DNA from: Breviolum minutum Mf 1.05b.01
Taxonomy: Eukaryota > Sar > Dinophyceae > Suessiales > Symbiodiniaceae
Length of the DNA stretch: 64,000 nt
NCBI GenBank assembly: GCA_000507305.1
Contig: DF240998.1
Location: 29,198-93,197, forward strand
Direction: 5' to 3'
The translations under genes and the position numbers were made by a program. This document shows positions 10,109 to 21,836 of the stretch, in pieces. The notes under the pieces are model-generated. The model saw nothing but the letters and a program-made list of their open reading frames with translations. It did no database searches and was not told where the DNA came from. Numbering within the stretch: the stretch's first letter is position 1; every line of letters starts with the position of its first letter.

Positions 10109-10665
10109 GCCATGGTTGATCCAAAGTGATCATTGCGCGGTCATGGATGATCCAAAGTGATCTGCTGCTGCTCCTTTGAAGGGTGCATGGATACCTTCAC
10201 TTAAGGACACCCCTCTCTTTCTTCTTTGAAGAGCGATCGGTTTCCTTTTTTGCAGGTCTTCGTTCACCCTTCTTGCTGCGGACTTTACTCCTTGTGCGGC
10301 CCATCCTCCCAGGCCTTCTTGGGCGGGTTTTGCCTGCGCAGGAGTTTTCTCTCACGATGGAGTCACCGGCTGTGCCGCTGTCTCTCTCCCCCTTTTTTGG
10401 TTGGACTTGGAGCGACTTCTACGTGGAGACACCGACTGTGTCGCTGTTTACACCTTCTTTCAATTTTCTATGCCTTGTGGTCTGGCTGGGCTTCACTACA
10501 TGGTGCAGAAGAACATTTGAGAGGAATCTGAGGTCGCTCGCTCGTTGCACGTCTCTGCATGTTCGTTTCACGCGGTTTCACCAAGACCTGGGTTGGTTAA
10601 GTTGCTTGCGCTCTCCAACTTTCAGGCACGCCGTCGATCACTTCGTGATTCGAGTTTCACCGGAC
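10109..10665 (+). repeat. Right LTR-like repeat of decayed copia element
   Basis: This is the partner of 5772-6395, with the same motif order (see that entry). It carries two TCCAAAGTGATC motifs (10,120 and 10,151) against three on the left (5786, 5802, 5855). The 3' end is judged from loss of similarity after a TTTCAC(C/T)GGAC block. Confidence 0.55.
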
Positions 10666-10793
10666 ATTTCAGCCAGTTTTTGTTAAATCTTGATACCTGC
10701 GTCATACCTGCGTCATCGATGCTTCTTACCCTACGATCGAATGCGCGCTCTTGTTGTTATTTCTGGTCTTGTTTCCCAGCTTGTCTCCCATCT

Positions 10794-10920
10794 GGTCTGG
10801 GATGCTGTGTCCGCTTCGCTTGGCGTCCAGTTGGTCTGGGATGCTGTGTCCGCCTCGCTGGGCATTTCTCCGGTTTTGTCAGCCATGTGGCCTGGGATGC
10901 TGTGTCCGTGCTTTGGGTTT
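10794..10920 (+). repeat. Short tandem repeat, three units
   Basis: The string CTGGGATGCTGTGTCCG occurs three times within this span, about 41 and 51 bp apart, with partly conserved filler (CTTCGCTTGGC / CCTCGCTGGGC). The array follows the right LTR directly. Open frames reading 'WDAVSASLG' are by-products of the repeat. Confidence 0.6.
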
Positions 10921-10989
10921 GCTTCCAAAATTTCATTTGCGTTTTGTGCACCTGTTTGGGGCCTACGGCAGTGTAATTCTAGATTCTAC

Positions 10990-12150
10990 ATAATTTTGCG
11001 TTGTGTTGCGAAGCAAGCAGGTCAGGTCAGGCTTGCACGCCAGTGGAGGGCACGGGCGCAAAATGAATCAAATGAATATGACAGACAGGTAAATCAAGTT
11101 ACTTTATGCACAGCAAAATGATGAAACAGTCACAGTGTTGATCCCAAAGCTTGCGGTTCACAGCAGGTCCCAAACCGTTGTACCTGGAATGCGCTTGAAG
11201 TTTCGATTCCCAATGCAAATGTGGGCGACGACTGGGCGCCATCGTAGAATACATGGAATGCAACGGTCTTTTGGGTAATGAGGCACTATGTTGCGCTAAC
11301 CTCCAATAGCTCAGAAAACGAATGCGCGACCACGGTTCAGGGTTGGCTCTGTCGATTGAGTAATATTCCATTTTGCAGTATTTCGTGACAGTCGAGACGC
11401 TCCAAATGTCGATTGCATATTAAGTGCCAGGTCCGCCAGCGAACCATGCCACTGATGACACTATACAGATTTAAAGTGCCGACGAGTTTTACAGTGGAAA
11501 CATTTCTGTTTTGTAGTATCCAGCGGTTTACATGACTTGCTGAATATATTGTGGCAAATTCACAAATTTTGTAACTTTGACCCAACGTGATGGAAACAAC
11601 ATGCAACACCCACCCTGCGAAACAAGCAACCGGGATATGACACATGTCGTTGAAATGGCAACACAGGCATCGCAAAGTATCCGCGTACTTGCGTTTAACA
11701 TGTTTGCTCTTTGAAGGCAGTGGTCAACATCGCAGGTTGTGGATTTCTCCAGTTACTAGTTGTCATCCAAGCCATTGGGTGGCTGTGCTTGTGATGTAAA
11801 ACTTTTTATTTTATCCACATTCAATTATAAGCCCATTGCCACCAAATTTTCAATTTTCCACAAATTTTTCCAACCCTGTGCCTATGCCTATGAGATGGTA
11901 AGAGGTTCCATAAATTAGTATGTCGTATGCAAGCATGAAATCTAAAAAGAGATCGCCCACCATAGCGCAAATCCAAATCTAAATCTTCAACAGCAACACG
12001 CCAACATGTTTTTGCCATTTCCAAAATATTGCAAACAACGGGGATTCAAAACACAACCCTGCAGCACATCGCCACGTAGCGGGAACGATCATCTGCAAAC
12101 ATTATTTGCAAACACTTGTCCTTCCTGATTCCAGTAGAAGTTTTGAATAA
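10990..12150. other. Non-coding, nothing recognised
   Basis: No family-like frame was found on either strand. The longest minus-strand frame (11,337-11,675) has no recognisable motif. Confidence 0.35.
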
Positions 12151-12156
12151 TCCAAA

Positions 12157-12500
12157 TCATATGATCTGAAAGATATTGTTGCGATAGGGCACGCCACAAT
12201 CCTGGCCACCGTACTCAGTCCAAAGCTTTATACTGTCACTGGTGGATTCCAGTTGTGCCTTTACCCGTCGTAGAATCATGTACGCAAATACCTTGGAAAA
12301 TAATCGTATGTTTGCAATGGGCCGATAATTTGAGGGAACTCTTGAACAAATGTTTTTTGGCAGCATTTGGAAAAGTGTTTTTGCGCAATTCACGTGGTAG
12401 TTCCCCACTCGTCATCACGTCATTGAAACCGTCCACTAATTTCGCGATAAGTATTTCAGGGGCGTGGATCGCCGACCGCGTTTGGTGACTGGATGTTTTG
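12157..12500 (-). pseudogene. LINE reverse transcriptase fragment
   Basis: Read on the minus strand, two overlapping frames join into one LINE-type reverse transcriptase segment. An 'LVDGFNDVMTSGELP' block is followed by a frame change and then KTLFQMLPK, VPSNYRPIANIRLFSKVFAY and MILRRVKAQLES. The 'LPK ... S-x-(Y/F)RPI-x-x-(I/L)' motif is reverse transcriptase block 1-2, and the spacing matches dinoflagellate LINE elements I remember. The fingers/palm part with the catalytic Asp box should follow towards lower coordinates but is replaced by unrelated sequence. The fragment is truncated at both ends and frameshifted. Confidence 0.65.
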
Positions 12501-12639
12501 CCACTCGTTTTGTGGGTTGCTCTTTTTTATTTGGGAAAACTTTTGATTCCAAGAAACAATTTTTTCGCAACAAAAACTCCTGAATCATTACTGCGATGTT
12601 TTCTCGACTCGCAGTGCTTGCTTGTGCCAACCGTTTCAT

Positions 12640-13640
12640 TCGAGGGTTCGTGCCCGCCCACGGTCAGAACGAACTGAGTGTAGGAGTGGTGATTCCTTGA
12701 ACACCCATGCACTGAGTGCCTATTTGGCCTGCTGTCAACAAAACGTCTTCCAAATCATTGAAACCCAACAATGTCCTGCGGTGGGGCTGCCCCGATCGTC
12801 CATCCAGCAACATTCTTGCAGACACATCAAGGCACTCAAGTCAAAATGGCACAACACAATTAAATCCTCTAATATTTTGTCACTTCGTATCGTTTTTTTT
12901 TGGCATTTTTTGAAATAACATGCACACTGACGAATTCCTCCTGGTCAGCATCGTTAATTGCTGAAATCAATGGGCACATTGTTTGCTTCGATCTCGGCAA
13001 TTGACTCTTGAACTGTCGCAGTCATTTGCTTAATGTCTTCTGCCCAAACCTCGTCATCTTCACTGACTGTTGCCACATGTGTGGATGGCTTCCCAGTCCG
13101 GACGCAAACATGGAACCATTTGGAACTCACACTCAAATTTTCCGGATCAGGATCGTGTTTGTCATGTTCAATGAGCAATATTTTCAGTTTGTTGAATAAG
13201 CTTGTATTGCGGTCAGCGATTTTCTGAAGCCCACAACTTGTGCACCTTCATCTCATAATTTTTGATTTGATCATCTTCATTGCCATGGTTTGGCGTATTG
13301 AATTTCTTCATGTCGACGGTTGGGGCTGGATTTGTCGCATAGGCACCCTCAAAGTCTGGAACAGCAGCCGAAATCTCATTGACAAGTTTCTACGCTTCTT
13401 CAACCTATCACAACCTTGTCACCTTCTCCTTTTCGACGATATCCCACATCCTCCAACGTAGGGTTCAGTGTTTATACGTCCCATCACATCCGTGGAGCCT
13501 CGTGATGTTCCTGCCAGGACCATTTTTGATCATAGCATCCTGAATGATTGTACTTCCCAGAAGTATTTTTCCATAGCGGGTTCTGTTCGCCTTGCTTCCT
13601 TGTTTATTATATCTTTTTTTGGCTTCATCCAAGCGGGCTG
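12640..13640. other. Unassigned; weak minus-strand coding character
   Basis: Minus-strand frames at 12,954-13,178 (acidic, VSEDDEVWAEDIKQM) and 13,465-13,647 (basic, LDEAKKRYNKQGSKANRTRY) have protein-like composition. They could be upstream parts of the LINE relic at 12.2-12.5 kb. No motif confirms this. Confidence 0.25.
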
Positions 13641-13649
13641 AATCCAAAC

Positions 13650-14462
13650 GGGTTTCCTAAACTGTTACGAGAAATGCGTTGACCGACAGGAGTTTCCAAA
13701 CGCTTTCATGCGAAATGCGTGAACCCACGCATTGGCGGGTCATGGCGGGTCGACAGAGTGCTACGTAAAGTGCGCTGGCAAACGTCGTGTTTGTAATGTA
13801 GTCCGTTGGAAACAGTGTTACGGGAAATGCCTTGACAAGATTTGACTAGCATAGTATTTCCAAAAGTTTTGACATAACGTATGCTAAGGACACGGGTTCC
13901 CAACGAGTATGCGAAATGCCGTGACAAACACATTACTTCGAACAAATACTTTACAAAATACACCCATTTCCAAACACTGGTACGCGAAATGCGCTGACAG
14001 AGATAGCTTCTTCAAATATTGTGACGCGAAAACGCTGACAAGCAAATCCGCTGACAAGCAAATCCCTAAAGTTAAGCACGAATGATAATGGGCCATGGTG
14101 CGAAAACTAATTAAACACTTGTTGGTTGCAAAGACTGGTACGGGAAATCCGTTGACAAACGTAACGTTTCCAAGAGCGGACGCCATAGGCGCCTGGGGCC
14201 GCCCGTTGGTTCGCACTTCTTTCGGCCAACCTGGCGGACATCAATGTGACTGCCGCAGCCAGCGGGGCCGGGAGACTGAACGCGAAATTCGGTGATAGGC
14301 ATGGCCTTTCCAACCGCTGTTACGCCGAATGTGCTGACACAGGCAGCGCTTCCAATCCGTGGTGCACGCAATGCTTTCACAGGTCAAACAATGGTGTTGG
14401 CAAACAGTTGCACGCAAAGTGCGTTGATTGCGCCAACGAAGTATGCAGAATGCAGGACCTGG
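13650..14462 (+). repeat. Degenerate tandem repeat (about 43-bp unit)
   Basis: A core resembling AAATGCGTTGACA recurs at about 13,672, 13,713, 13,767, 13,825, 13,914, 13,987, 14,029, 14,044, 14,145, 14,284, 14,328, 14,369 and 14,416. Each core is preceded by a TTACGCG-like string and often by TTTCCAAACG. Spacings cluster near 41-47 bp or rough multiples, as expected of an old array with lost and diverged units. No open frame persists through it. It is not a CRISPR array: units are not separated by unique spacers of constant size, and this is a eukaryotic nuclear sequence. Confidence 0.6.
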
Positions 14463-14509
14463 CTAAATGTTTTTAACGAAGATATCCGGCATGCAGCTGC
14501 ATAGTGACA

Positions 14510-15340
14510 TCGGCTCACCGGCTGGGTGATGAGCGGGCAAGGCTTCCGGGAGAAAAAATACTGCCTGACACCATGACGTGTCATACATGATTTGTCGAAG
14601 ATGGTATATACCTGCTCCACTCCCCCACCAACGCCTTGATCCACTGCAAAGGGTGCCATGTCCACTCTGCACAGCCAGCAAAGCACCATATTTTTCAAAT
14701 ATGTGTTGGGTCAAATTTGTGGCATTCATTGCACGCCATGTGGCTGAACAAGGCGGAACTGCGGAAAATGGATGGGTATCAAGCAAAGTGTCTTCGTATC
14801 CGACCTCCGTACATCACTCGTAGTTCAAATGCAACAGTGTTGCAAAGTAACTGCTGCAAACACGTGTCAGCCATCTTAAAAAATTTGAACGATTATCATT
14901 ACCTCAGTCCATCGCATTGTTACCTGACGATGATGTGTGTCGAGGATACCTTTTTCAACTTAGTAAACTTATTGTGGAAGGCCTGTCACTTCGGCTGCGC
15001 TGGGGTCGTCCCAACCAAATTAAAAAATAACGGTGGGCCTCCGAAAAAGGCAGCATGGCAGTGAAAATTGATGAAGGCTCCCACATGTTAAGTGATCTAC
15101 TCCGTGATGCTGCTGAGTTATGGTCTAGCCGCCTAGCCTGTTAATAGCGTCTTTGGCTTTCCCTGCCCATGTGTCACCGCACACGAGGCGCATAAGTGAA
15201 GTGAAACCCGTATGCCCGCAGGCAGCTGAAGGGCACACGTGCGCCCGGTGTCGGTCAATATATTTTTGAGCTGGGAGGAAGAAGGTGTGGGAGTTGCATC
15301 TTCCTTGAGTTTAGACTGAGCCCAAAAGATAATCCCGTAG
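14510..15340. other. Non-coding, nothing recognised
   Basis: Frames here are short and lack motifs. Confidence 0.3.
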
Positions 15341-15352
15341 CCTTGGTCCCGC

Positions 15353-15560
15353 ATGCAGCTGGAACATGGGGGAGGCCACCAGCCGCCAGCCGTGTCCCCG
15401 CCCGCAGCTTCGGAGCAATGGCTTGGACTTGGCCCTGTCTCCCTTCACGACATCCGAAGCCGCCGATTGACTTGTAGGAAAAACTTGGAAGGTGCCGAAG
15501 AACATAACTCCAGCCGAGGAAAGAGGGACGCGAAAACAAAGGGAACGGGAAAAAAAAATA
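15353..15560 (+). mobile_element. LINE 3'-end fragment
   Basis: The segment with CTTGGACTTGGCC, CATCCG and CCGCCG blocks, running to a G/A-rich tail with A8 (about 15,550), is repeated at about 16,930-17,090 directly behind a recognisable LINE coding end. That makes this a second, heavily 5'-truncated copy. 5' truncation is the usual fate of target-primed LINE insertions. Confidence 0.5.
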
Positions 15561-16189
15561 TCCGCATGCTTGGATCGCTGGGCCCTCTGATTCATCAAAA
15601 TGCATACAACTTCGGAGTATTTTGTGAGAGCGAAGTGCAGCAACGAGTGGAATGTTGATGATAGCAGAAGCGTTTTCTACTTTAGAACGAGGATGTGTTG
15701 TCAACGACAATCGTGCAAATGGGATCCTTCGTGGCAATTGAATGTGCACAGTGTGTCCAGAAAGACGGTGTTGTATCATAGCCGGTTTGACTTCGTTTTA
15801 CGGAAGTAGTGGATTGTTTGGAAGTAGGAATGCTCGGCAAACTTGCGCCGTAAATTTTCAAGCAAAGTATGGATCATTTCTTGAAATTCACGGCCTTCTG
15901 TGGACAGAGTCGCTTAAATTTGCGCAGTTCGTTTGTAGAGTATTGAACAATTACATGTTCTCATTTAGCTCCAAGCCGTTCTTCCGAAGATATGTAGCCA
16001 TAGAGGAATCAAGACCACGCATTCGCAGAATTGAATATGTCAACGGTACCGACCTGTTTCCCTTTGCAAGATCATAAATAGGGAGGGATTTTCGCGGTCG
16101 AACAAGCCGGGATGATGGATGGCAAATTTTGATTATCAACGTCGTTACGGTAGCAACCCTTTTTTATCGCTCGGTGCATTGCGGCAGGT

Positions 16190-16935
16190 CTTATTGATGT
16201 GTGCGTGATCCTGCTCTTGAGACGCCTGCGTCCCGCGTTACCTCTTTCAGCTCGCCGCTGTCGGTGCCGTCGCATTGTCGATCCCTTGGGCGACCACCGT
16301 TCCGCTTGTGCCCAGGCAGGGATATTCCGACTCGAAAAAATTGTCGCCAGAGGCTGCCACGAAGCCGGCGCCCGCGTGACTACAAACACACGGTTCATGG
16401 AGTGGAACATTGAGAATGTCCAGCGGCAAAATGACCGGAGAAGTGAGGTCATCGCCAACGGACTCCCCCTCTCGGAGGGCATCCCACTTGCCATTGACAC
16501 CACCTTGGTGTCACGTTTTCCTTCGGGCGAGTGAACCCCGCGGCAGGGCAGGCCGCTAGGCCGGAGCAGCAGTCCGAGACTCAGAGACTTCCGCGGTTCA
16601 AAAAGGAGCGGGAAAAAAAAATCCAGGAGGCCAGACGTGCTAAGAACGCACGTGCCCCGAAGTCCTCCATACACAACGCTGCAAACTCGTCGTGCTAGCC
16701 ATCGAGGTTGGTGGCCGCTGGAGCCAGGAAGCCACAACCTTCCTACGGTTATGGCCCAAGCAAAAGCCCGGACCATCCCAGCCCGCGTCAAGGCCTTCTT
16801 CACGAATGCCTGGATCCAGCGGTGGTCAGCCCAAATCACCCATGCAGCTATGACTGCCTACGCGGCGAGCCTCCTGGACCTTGACTGCGTCGCGACCAAC
16901 CTCTCACCAGTGAGGTGCTGGACGAGGCCCCCCCC
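16190..16935 (+). pseudogene. LINE ORF2 C-terminal fragment
   Basis: The frame 16,199-16,534 reads DPLGDHRSACAQAG, then EKIVARGCHEAGARVTTNTR, EVIANGLPLSEGIPLAIDTT and LVSRFPSGE. After stops and shifts, AIEVGGRWSQEATTFLRLW and then KARTIPARVKAFFTNAW and RWSAQITHAAMTAYAASLLD follow. In this order I recognise the conserved C-terminal region of LINE proteins in dinoflagellates ('D-x-x-GDHR-x-AC ... REAGA-x-V ... GLPL-x-x-x-x-LAVDTT ... E-x-GGRWS'). That attribution is from memory. The reverse transcriptase catalytic part is missing upstream. A 255-codon antisense frame over the same bases is a shadow. Confidence 0.65.
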
Positions 16936-17092
16936 AACCTACCGCCAGCCTCGTCCCAGCCCGCCCTTAAGGAGCAGTCTTGGACTTGGCCTTGTTTCCT
17001 TGCACATCCGGCGCCGCCGGTATATAAATCGCACATGCCTGGAAGCTGCCCAGTAAAACAGCTCCAACCAGACCATGCGCGAAAAAAAAAGG
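16936..17092 (+). mobile_element. LINE 3' end, second copy
   Basis: This runs straight on from the LINE ORF2 fragment and shares CTTGGACTTGGCC...CATCCG...CCGCCG with 15,395-15,515, ending in an A9 run. It is probably the 3' UTR and tail of the element. Confidence 0.5.
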
Positions 17093-17099
17093 CGTGAGG

Positions 17100-19220
17100 A
17101 GGAACAAAAATCGTCGTATTGTGGTGACGGCCCATCGTTTTTTCCTGCCACGACAAGAAAAATTTCTTTGTGCGATCAATTTCTTTTCCATTTTCATATA
17201 TTGGTTTTACCGATTCAAAAAGATCGGTATCGTTGGGAAAACAATGTTTGGATAATTGCATGGCATACCTCCTTTGGGGCAAAGGAGATTCAACAATTCG
17301 TATGCCCTATGTAAGGATTTATTTCGCTACCTTTGCAGTATTTCCGTCCGGTCCGTCGTCAACTGTTTGCGTGCGTATATGTGGCTCTATTTTTGGTGTG
17401 TGGACACGGAGGGATTTTTTTTTAAAATTTGAAGACAACAACAGTCCCAAATCGCTCATTGCGTCTTCTTTTGGGGTTTTTCGTCCTTTCGAAGCAGAGA
17501 ACATGGCCTAGATTGAGATGGCACGCCGAATCCTTGCAACAGTGCTCGAAGGCAGGGTATCCGATTGACAACTTTGGGCACATCAAACGTGAATCGTCCC
17601 AAAGCAGTCGATTGATGCAATGTTTCCTTACTTCCGAAATGGAGCCGTAAGGAAGGGCCTTTCATGCCACGGTGTGGAAATCCCTTCAGCATTTGGCGAC
17701 GTGATGCATGCGATAGTCGTAGCAATACCCGATCGGCGTTTGTTGCGGATGCGACAATTATTGGGCGCCTCCAGTCATTTGGGGGATCACATTTGTGGTA
17801 ACAAACAGAGTGCAAACTTGCATCGGGCTGGGCGGTTCATCTCGCTTGATCATAGTCATTCCAAAAAATATATTTATTCTCCCTATGTCCAATGTAGCAC
17901 CTGAAGCCCTGGGGTTGGTTCAGATTCGAGCTTCGTTGTGGGGTGTTCGGCCTCCTCCACCCACTAATCGTGCGGACCATAAATCACTGGAATGGCACAC
18001 CATCACCAATGGCACTCCATCCTCTAGGAAAAGGGCCATTTTGGGGGATGGAAGAACTGGGATTTCTAGGTTTCACCTGTTGAACCGTGATGCCACAGAC
18101 CATTTTTTGGAACATGTGTTAAGATGATATTATGAGTTCTTCAGTTCCTTCGTTGTTTGGCTCAAATTATCGAATCGTGCCATACAACGTAGAAACAAGG
18201 CAAAAAAAACAAACAAATAAAATTGCGATCTAGTTTGATTTGGAAGAGGGTTCGGGTATATGGTGTATCAAATGATCAGGAGATCCCAACCAAAAACATT
18301 CATGACATCCCAAAAAAATTGTTGGTACGCACAGCAACACAGTGGTAAATTTATTCCAAAACGAGACGTTGATTCAACTTTTGCATTGAATCCGGAGTCA
18401 TCCTTCGGCAATGCATTCATTGGCCTGGTATCACAGGATGGCCGTGATGTGACTTTGGATCATGGGCATGTGCCCAGCAAAAGTGCCTTTGTCACAAGAC
18501 TCACGTGGATGAGGGGGACAGAAAATGAAGTCAAATAGAAACAACGTGGACATTATTTTTGAAGAGATCAATAACATTAGTGTACCCCAATTTGATATTC
18601 GTATCGACCCTGAAAACCTTAAACATGGGCTGAGACGAATTTTGTTCTGGTTATCATTTGGTGGCTCAGCAAAGCAATTTTAGAAAAACAAATCTTTCCT
18701 CGCAGCTGCCTTTATGTGATTTGGGGATACCCGGGATAAGATTTCGAATTGGTTAGTGTTGATGCTGAATCTGCAACGTTTGGTCGACAGTCTTTTCAGG
18801 GATTTGGGACCAATGTTTTGCTTCCATGTGGCTTGTAGGATGACTAGGGAAGAGAACAATAATATATCCCATATCTGTGGCTCCATTCACCTGGAAATAA
18901 CACGCCAACCTCATTGGTCAAACCATCAGCCACGCCATAGTCAGAAGCCAACCATCTCAAGTCACCCTACTCGATCTAGATTTTTTCACAGCCGAAATGC
19001 TTGCAACGGTGCAGAAAGATTCAAAAGTCCAACAAGAGGGCTTCGTTTTTCACTGCCAAAGCGTCATACCCACCACGAAATTCCGATTCCTTTTGACTTT
19101 CAGCAATTGACGTTTTGCAAGTGCAAGATCCAGAAAGTCCACTCGGAGTGTGTTATCCAGGCCAGTGCCATGAAGCTCTGACCACAAAGGGTAAAGTCTA
19201 AAGACAATCAGGTCTTGCCA
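17100..19220. other. Unassigned sequence
   Basis: Several frames of 60-140 codons exist on the plus strand (17,795-18,127; 18,260-18,538; 18,756-19,181), but none shows a family motif. Their composition is only weakly protein-like. Possible isolated exons cannot be ruled out. Confidence 0.25.
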
Positions 19221-19229
19221 CAAATGTCA

Positions 19230-20090
19230 ATAGACCAAAAGTTGAATCACCCTTGGGTTGCTAGTTCCGGGCTTGATCTGTTCCAGTGTTTTGCCTTTGG
19301 GAACTTGACAACTTGCAATGCCAAACGGCTGCAGGCAGAACTTCAGAGATGAGGGCCTCAGCCCAAACAGGGTTGCAACATGGACAAGAAGTTGAGGTTG
19401 TGACTGAATGGCCAACCATTGCCAGGCACCCAAGGAGGCACATGTCCAACTTGCCTTCCAGAAAGGCAAAAAGTCGATTTGCATCAATGGCCACATCTTC
19501 AAGAACCACCCACATAGTACGACTGCTTGTGAACCACAATCACGAAGCCACCATCGGTGCTATTTTGCACCAAAGTTCTATTCGATCTCAAGCCATTCTG
19601 GTGACCATTCATCACCAATACGGTGAAAGTCATCAACATGTGCACCCATGGCTCCAAAAAACACAAAGGTGATCAATGTCCATCATTTGCTTTGAAAATT
19701 ATACCCAAAAACATCTCTCACCAAGAGCTCGCACGGCACCAAAGCTAGTGAACCTTGTATGGAGATCAAACCACAAACCTCGGGGTGCTGTTGTTGATCC
19801 GTAGATCCACATCACCAAGATCGACGCCAGGAATCGTGCATCGGCTTTGATCCGCTGGGTTTGAAAGAAAATTGTTGCCAGATCCAAGTTTTCTGCAGGA
19901 AATTGATGGTGAGCCGGCATCAAGTAAAGAAGGTTATTCTACCAATGGTTGATTGCATGGGGTTTGAGGTCTTGAAGTTGGTGACCAACATCTCGTTCTT
20001 CAGGAGGTATCATCTTCCAAGTGAGAACCCGACGGGAACGGACACGGGGACTTCGGCCACTGCTGAAGGTTTCGGCAACTTCTTTTTCAT
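19230..20090 (-). pseudogene. Second copia-type reverse transcriptase relic
   Basis: Read on the minus strand from 20,060 down, pieces in several frames give a VLTWKMIPPEERDVGHQL segment, then WIYGSTTAPRGLWFDLHTRF with FGAVRALGERCFWV, then FVFFGAMGAHVDDFHRIGDE and WSPEWLEIE. 'IYG-x-x-x-APR-x-x-x' followed about 50 residues later by the catalytic 'HVDD' box is the copia reverse transcriptase order. The sequence differs clearly from the plus-strand element at 7-8 kb, so it is another lineage. Stops and frame changes interrupt it and no LTRs were found. Confidence 0.55.
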
Positions 20091-20099
20091 GTAGAAACT

Positions 20100-21830
20100 T
20101 CCTACCGGCCTCATTTTTGAAAAAAAAGCAGCCTCTTTCATTTTTGGCTCTCACAACTTCTGAGTCCCTACGCTTCCTGACCGTGAAGGCTATTCCCGTT
20201 CCAGTTGTTGCCAGGTCCGTTGAGGAGATCTAGCATATACGATCTGAGAGTATGGCTCAGGGGCACGTGATATCCAAGAACATGTCGGCAATATTCAAAA
20301 AAAACTTCACATGTCATGAGGTTTCCATATGTTGAGTAAAATGGGTAATTCAGTGGGTGGTGTGTTGACATCGCTCGCAAGGACCAAGCAGGCATTTTTT
20401 GGGGCATTTGTAGACATTTCAAAGGCAGCCAAGAAAAGATCATTCAATCTCTTACCGTCATTGGTGGGAGATGGATACAAAATCTCGACGCTTGCGAATT
20501 ACACCATGTACAATGATCAATCCCCATATTCCTGGTGGCTTCACTTTGTACCGCTTTTTGTTGCCGGGAGGTCTTTGGTGTGAAAATAGGATGTGATTTT
20601 GTGTGCAAGTAACTCCCGTTTATGAGAGAAAATCGCACCAGGATTGCACACCCACATCGTCACATATTGCTCATCTTTTTTTTATTGCCTGGTTGTGCGT
20701 TCTCTGCTTCGCCAACTTTTTTTTTGGCTTTTATATAGATTCTTCCTATGCGGGCAGTTCCACTCATTCCATGTGTGTATCATAATCTGTTTGGGAGCAT
20801 GGAAAAGTCACGCGAACGACTTGCGGCCTGCTTTTGGCAGTGCTTTTCCTTGAATTCACAATTCATTTGGGGATGGTAACGTGGGCATAAATCCATACCT
20901 TTGTTTTGTTTTTCACGCTGGTGTGCTTTCCCCTTTAGTGATTTTTTGTTTTCGGTCACAAGCTTAGGGGAACAATGAGTAGCTGCCGTAGGGCACTGTG
21001 CAGTTTTGTTTGTTTTGGTGTAGGGTTGTTTGGGAAAGCAGTTGGCTGCCTGATGGAAAGGTCACGTAACTAGGACAACCCCACCAAAACAGCTGGCAAT
21101 CAAAGATTATTTTCAGATGTTTGGTGCATACCGGGTGTATTTTTTGTACAAAATTGCCATGTTGCAATGAAACGCGCCCCAAGCCCAAAACACTAGTATT
21201 CACAGGTTGTCGATTTTGGAGTCTCTTTTGACCAATTCTTATGTGGTGGATATCCCGGATAAACAATGGTGTTTGTCTACAAGAAAAAGTCACAAGTCTG
21301 TTGGATTCTGAGGTGCCAGGACCTCACAAGGCCTTTTGAGGGAAATTTGCCTGGCACCTTGAAACCCGGGATGGGGAATGGGGTGGGAAAGATTTCCGAT
21401 GATGCTAGAAAGAGCTTGGAAAACTTGAGAAGAAAATCTTGTTTTTTCGAATCCAGCCCCCTTGGAGTTGTAGGCTGGGTGATGAATTTCCCCACTTGTC
21501 AGATAGAATTTGTGATGTTTGTATTAGAAACAAATTCACCAAAATCAATGTACCGGCCCATCACACATTGGGAGCGTTGCTTCATCGACATGGCCAACTT
21601 GACTTTTGAGTTGGCTCAGAAAAAGCCCCTGACTGACCAGCCAAGTGATGTTTTTTGGTGAGTTTTGTTGTGAATGCATTCAGGAAACGAACAGCTAGTT
21701 GAGAAGACACCATCATCGCAAGAACAGATGCTAACCTCAAGACTGGGTTCTCCTTCCTTTGACTGCTATCTTATGTTACAAATGTTCACCTCTTCAAACT
21801 GAAGGGTGGTAAACTTTCCCTTGTCTCCAA
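20100..21830. other. Unassigned sequence
   Basis: The 131-codon plus frame at 21,266-21,661 has no recognised motif. The rest is AT-rich without notable repeats. Confidence 0.25.
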
Positions 21831-21836
21831 AATCCC

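Larger units (their letters stand above)
5772..10665 (+). mobile_element. Decayed Ty1/copia LTR retrotransposon
   Basis: An element of about 4.9 kb has two diverged LTR-like repeats, and inside them (from about 6.77 kb) an integrase tail, reverse transcriptase, RNase H and a 3' accessory segment. That domain order (integrase before reverse transcriptase) defines Ty1/copia. The gag, protease and integrase catalytic core are absent, so there is a large internal deletion between the left repeat and 6.77 kb. At least four frame changes and one in-frame break interrupt the pol region. It cannot transpose on its own. Confidence 0.75.

Noticed and set aside
13650..14462. CRISPR-like array
   Set aside because: Units are degenerate and contiguous rather than exact repeats with unique spacers, and the sequence is eukaryotic.
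16072..16839. 255-codon minus-strand open frame
   Set aside because: It lies exactly antisense to the LINE ORF2 fragment, whose plus-strand text matches the family; the frame is a shadow of GC-rich coding sequence.
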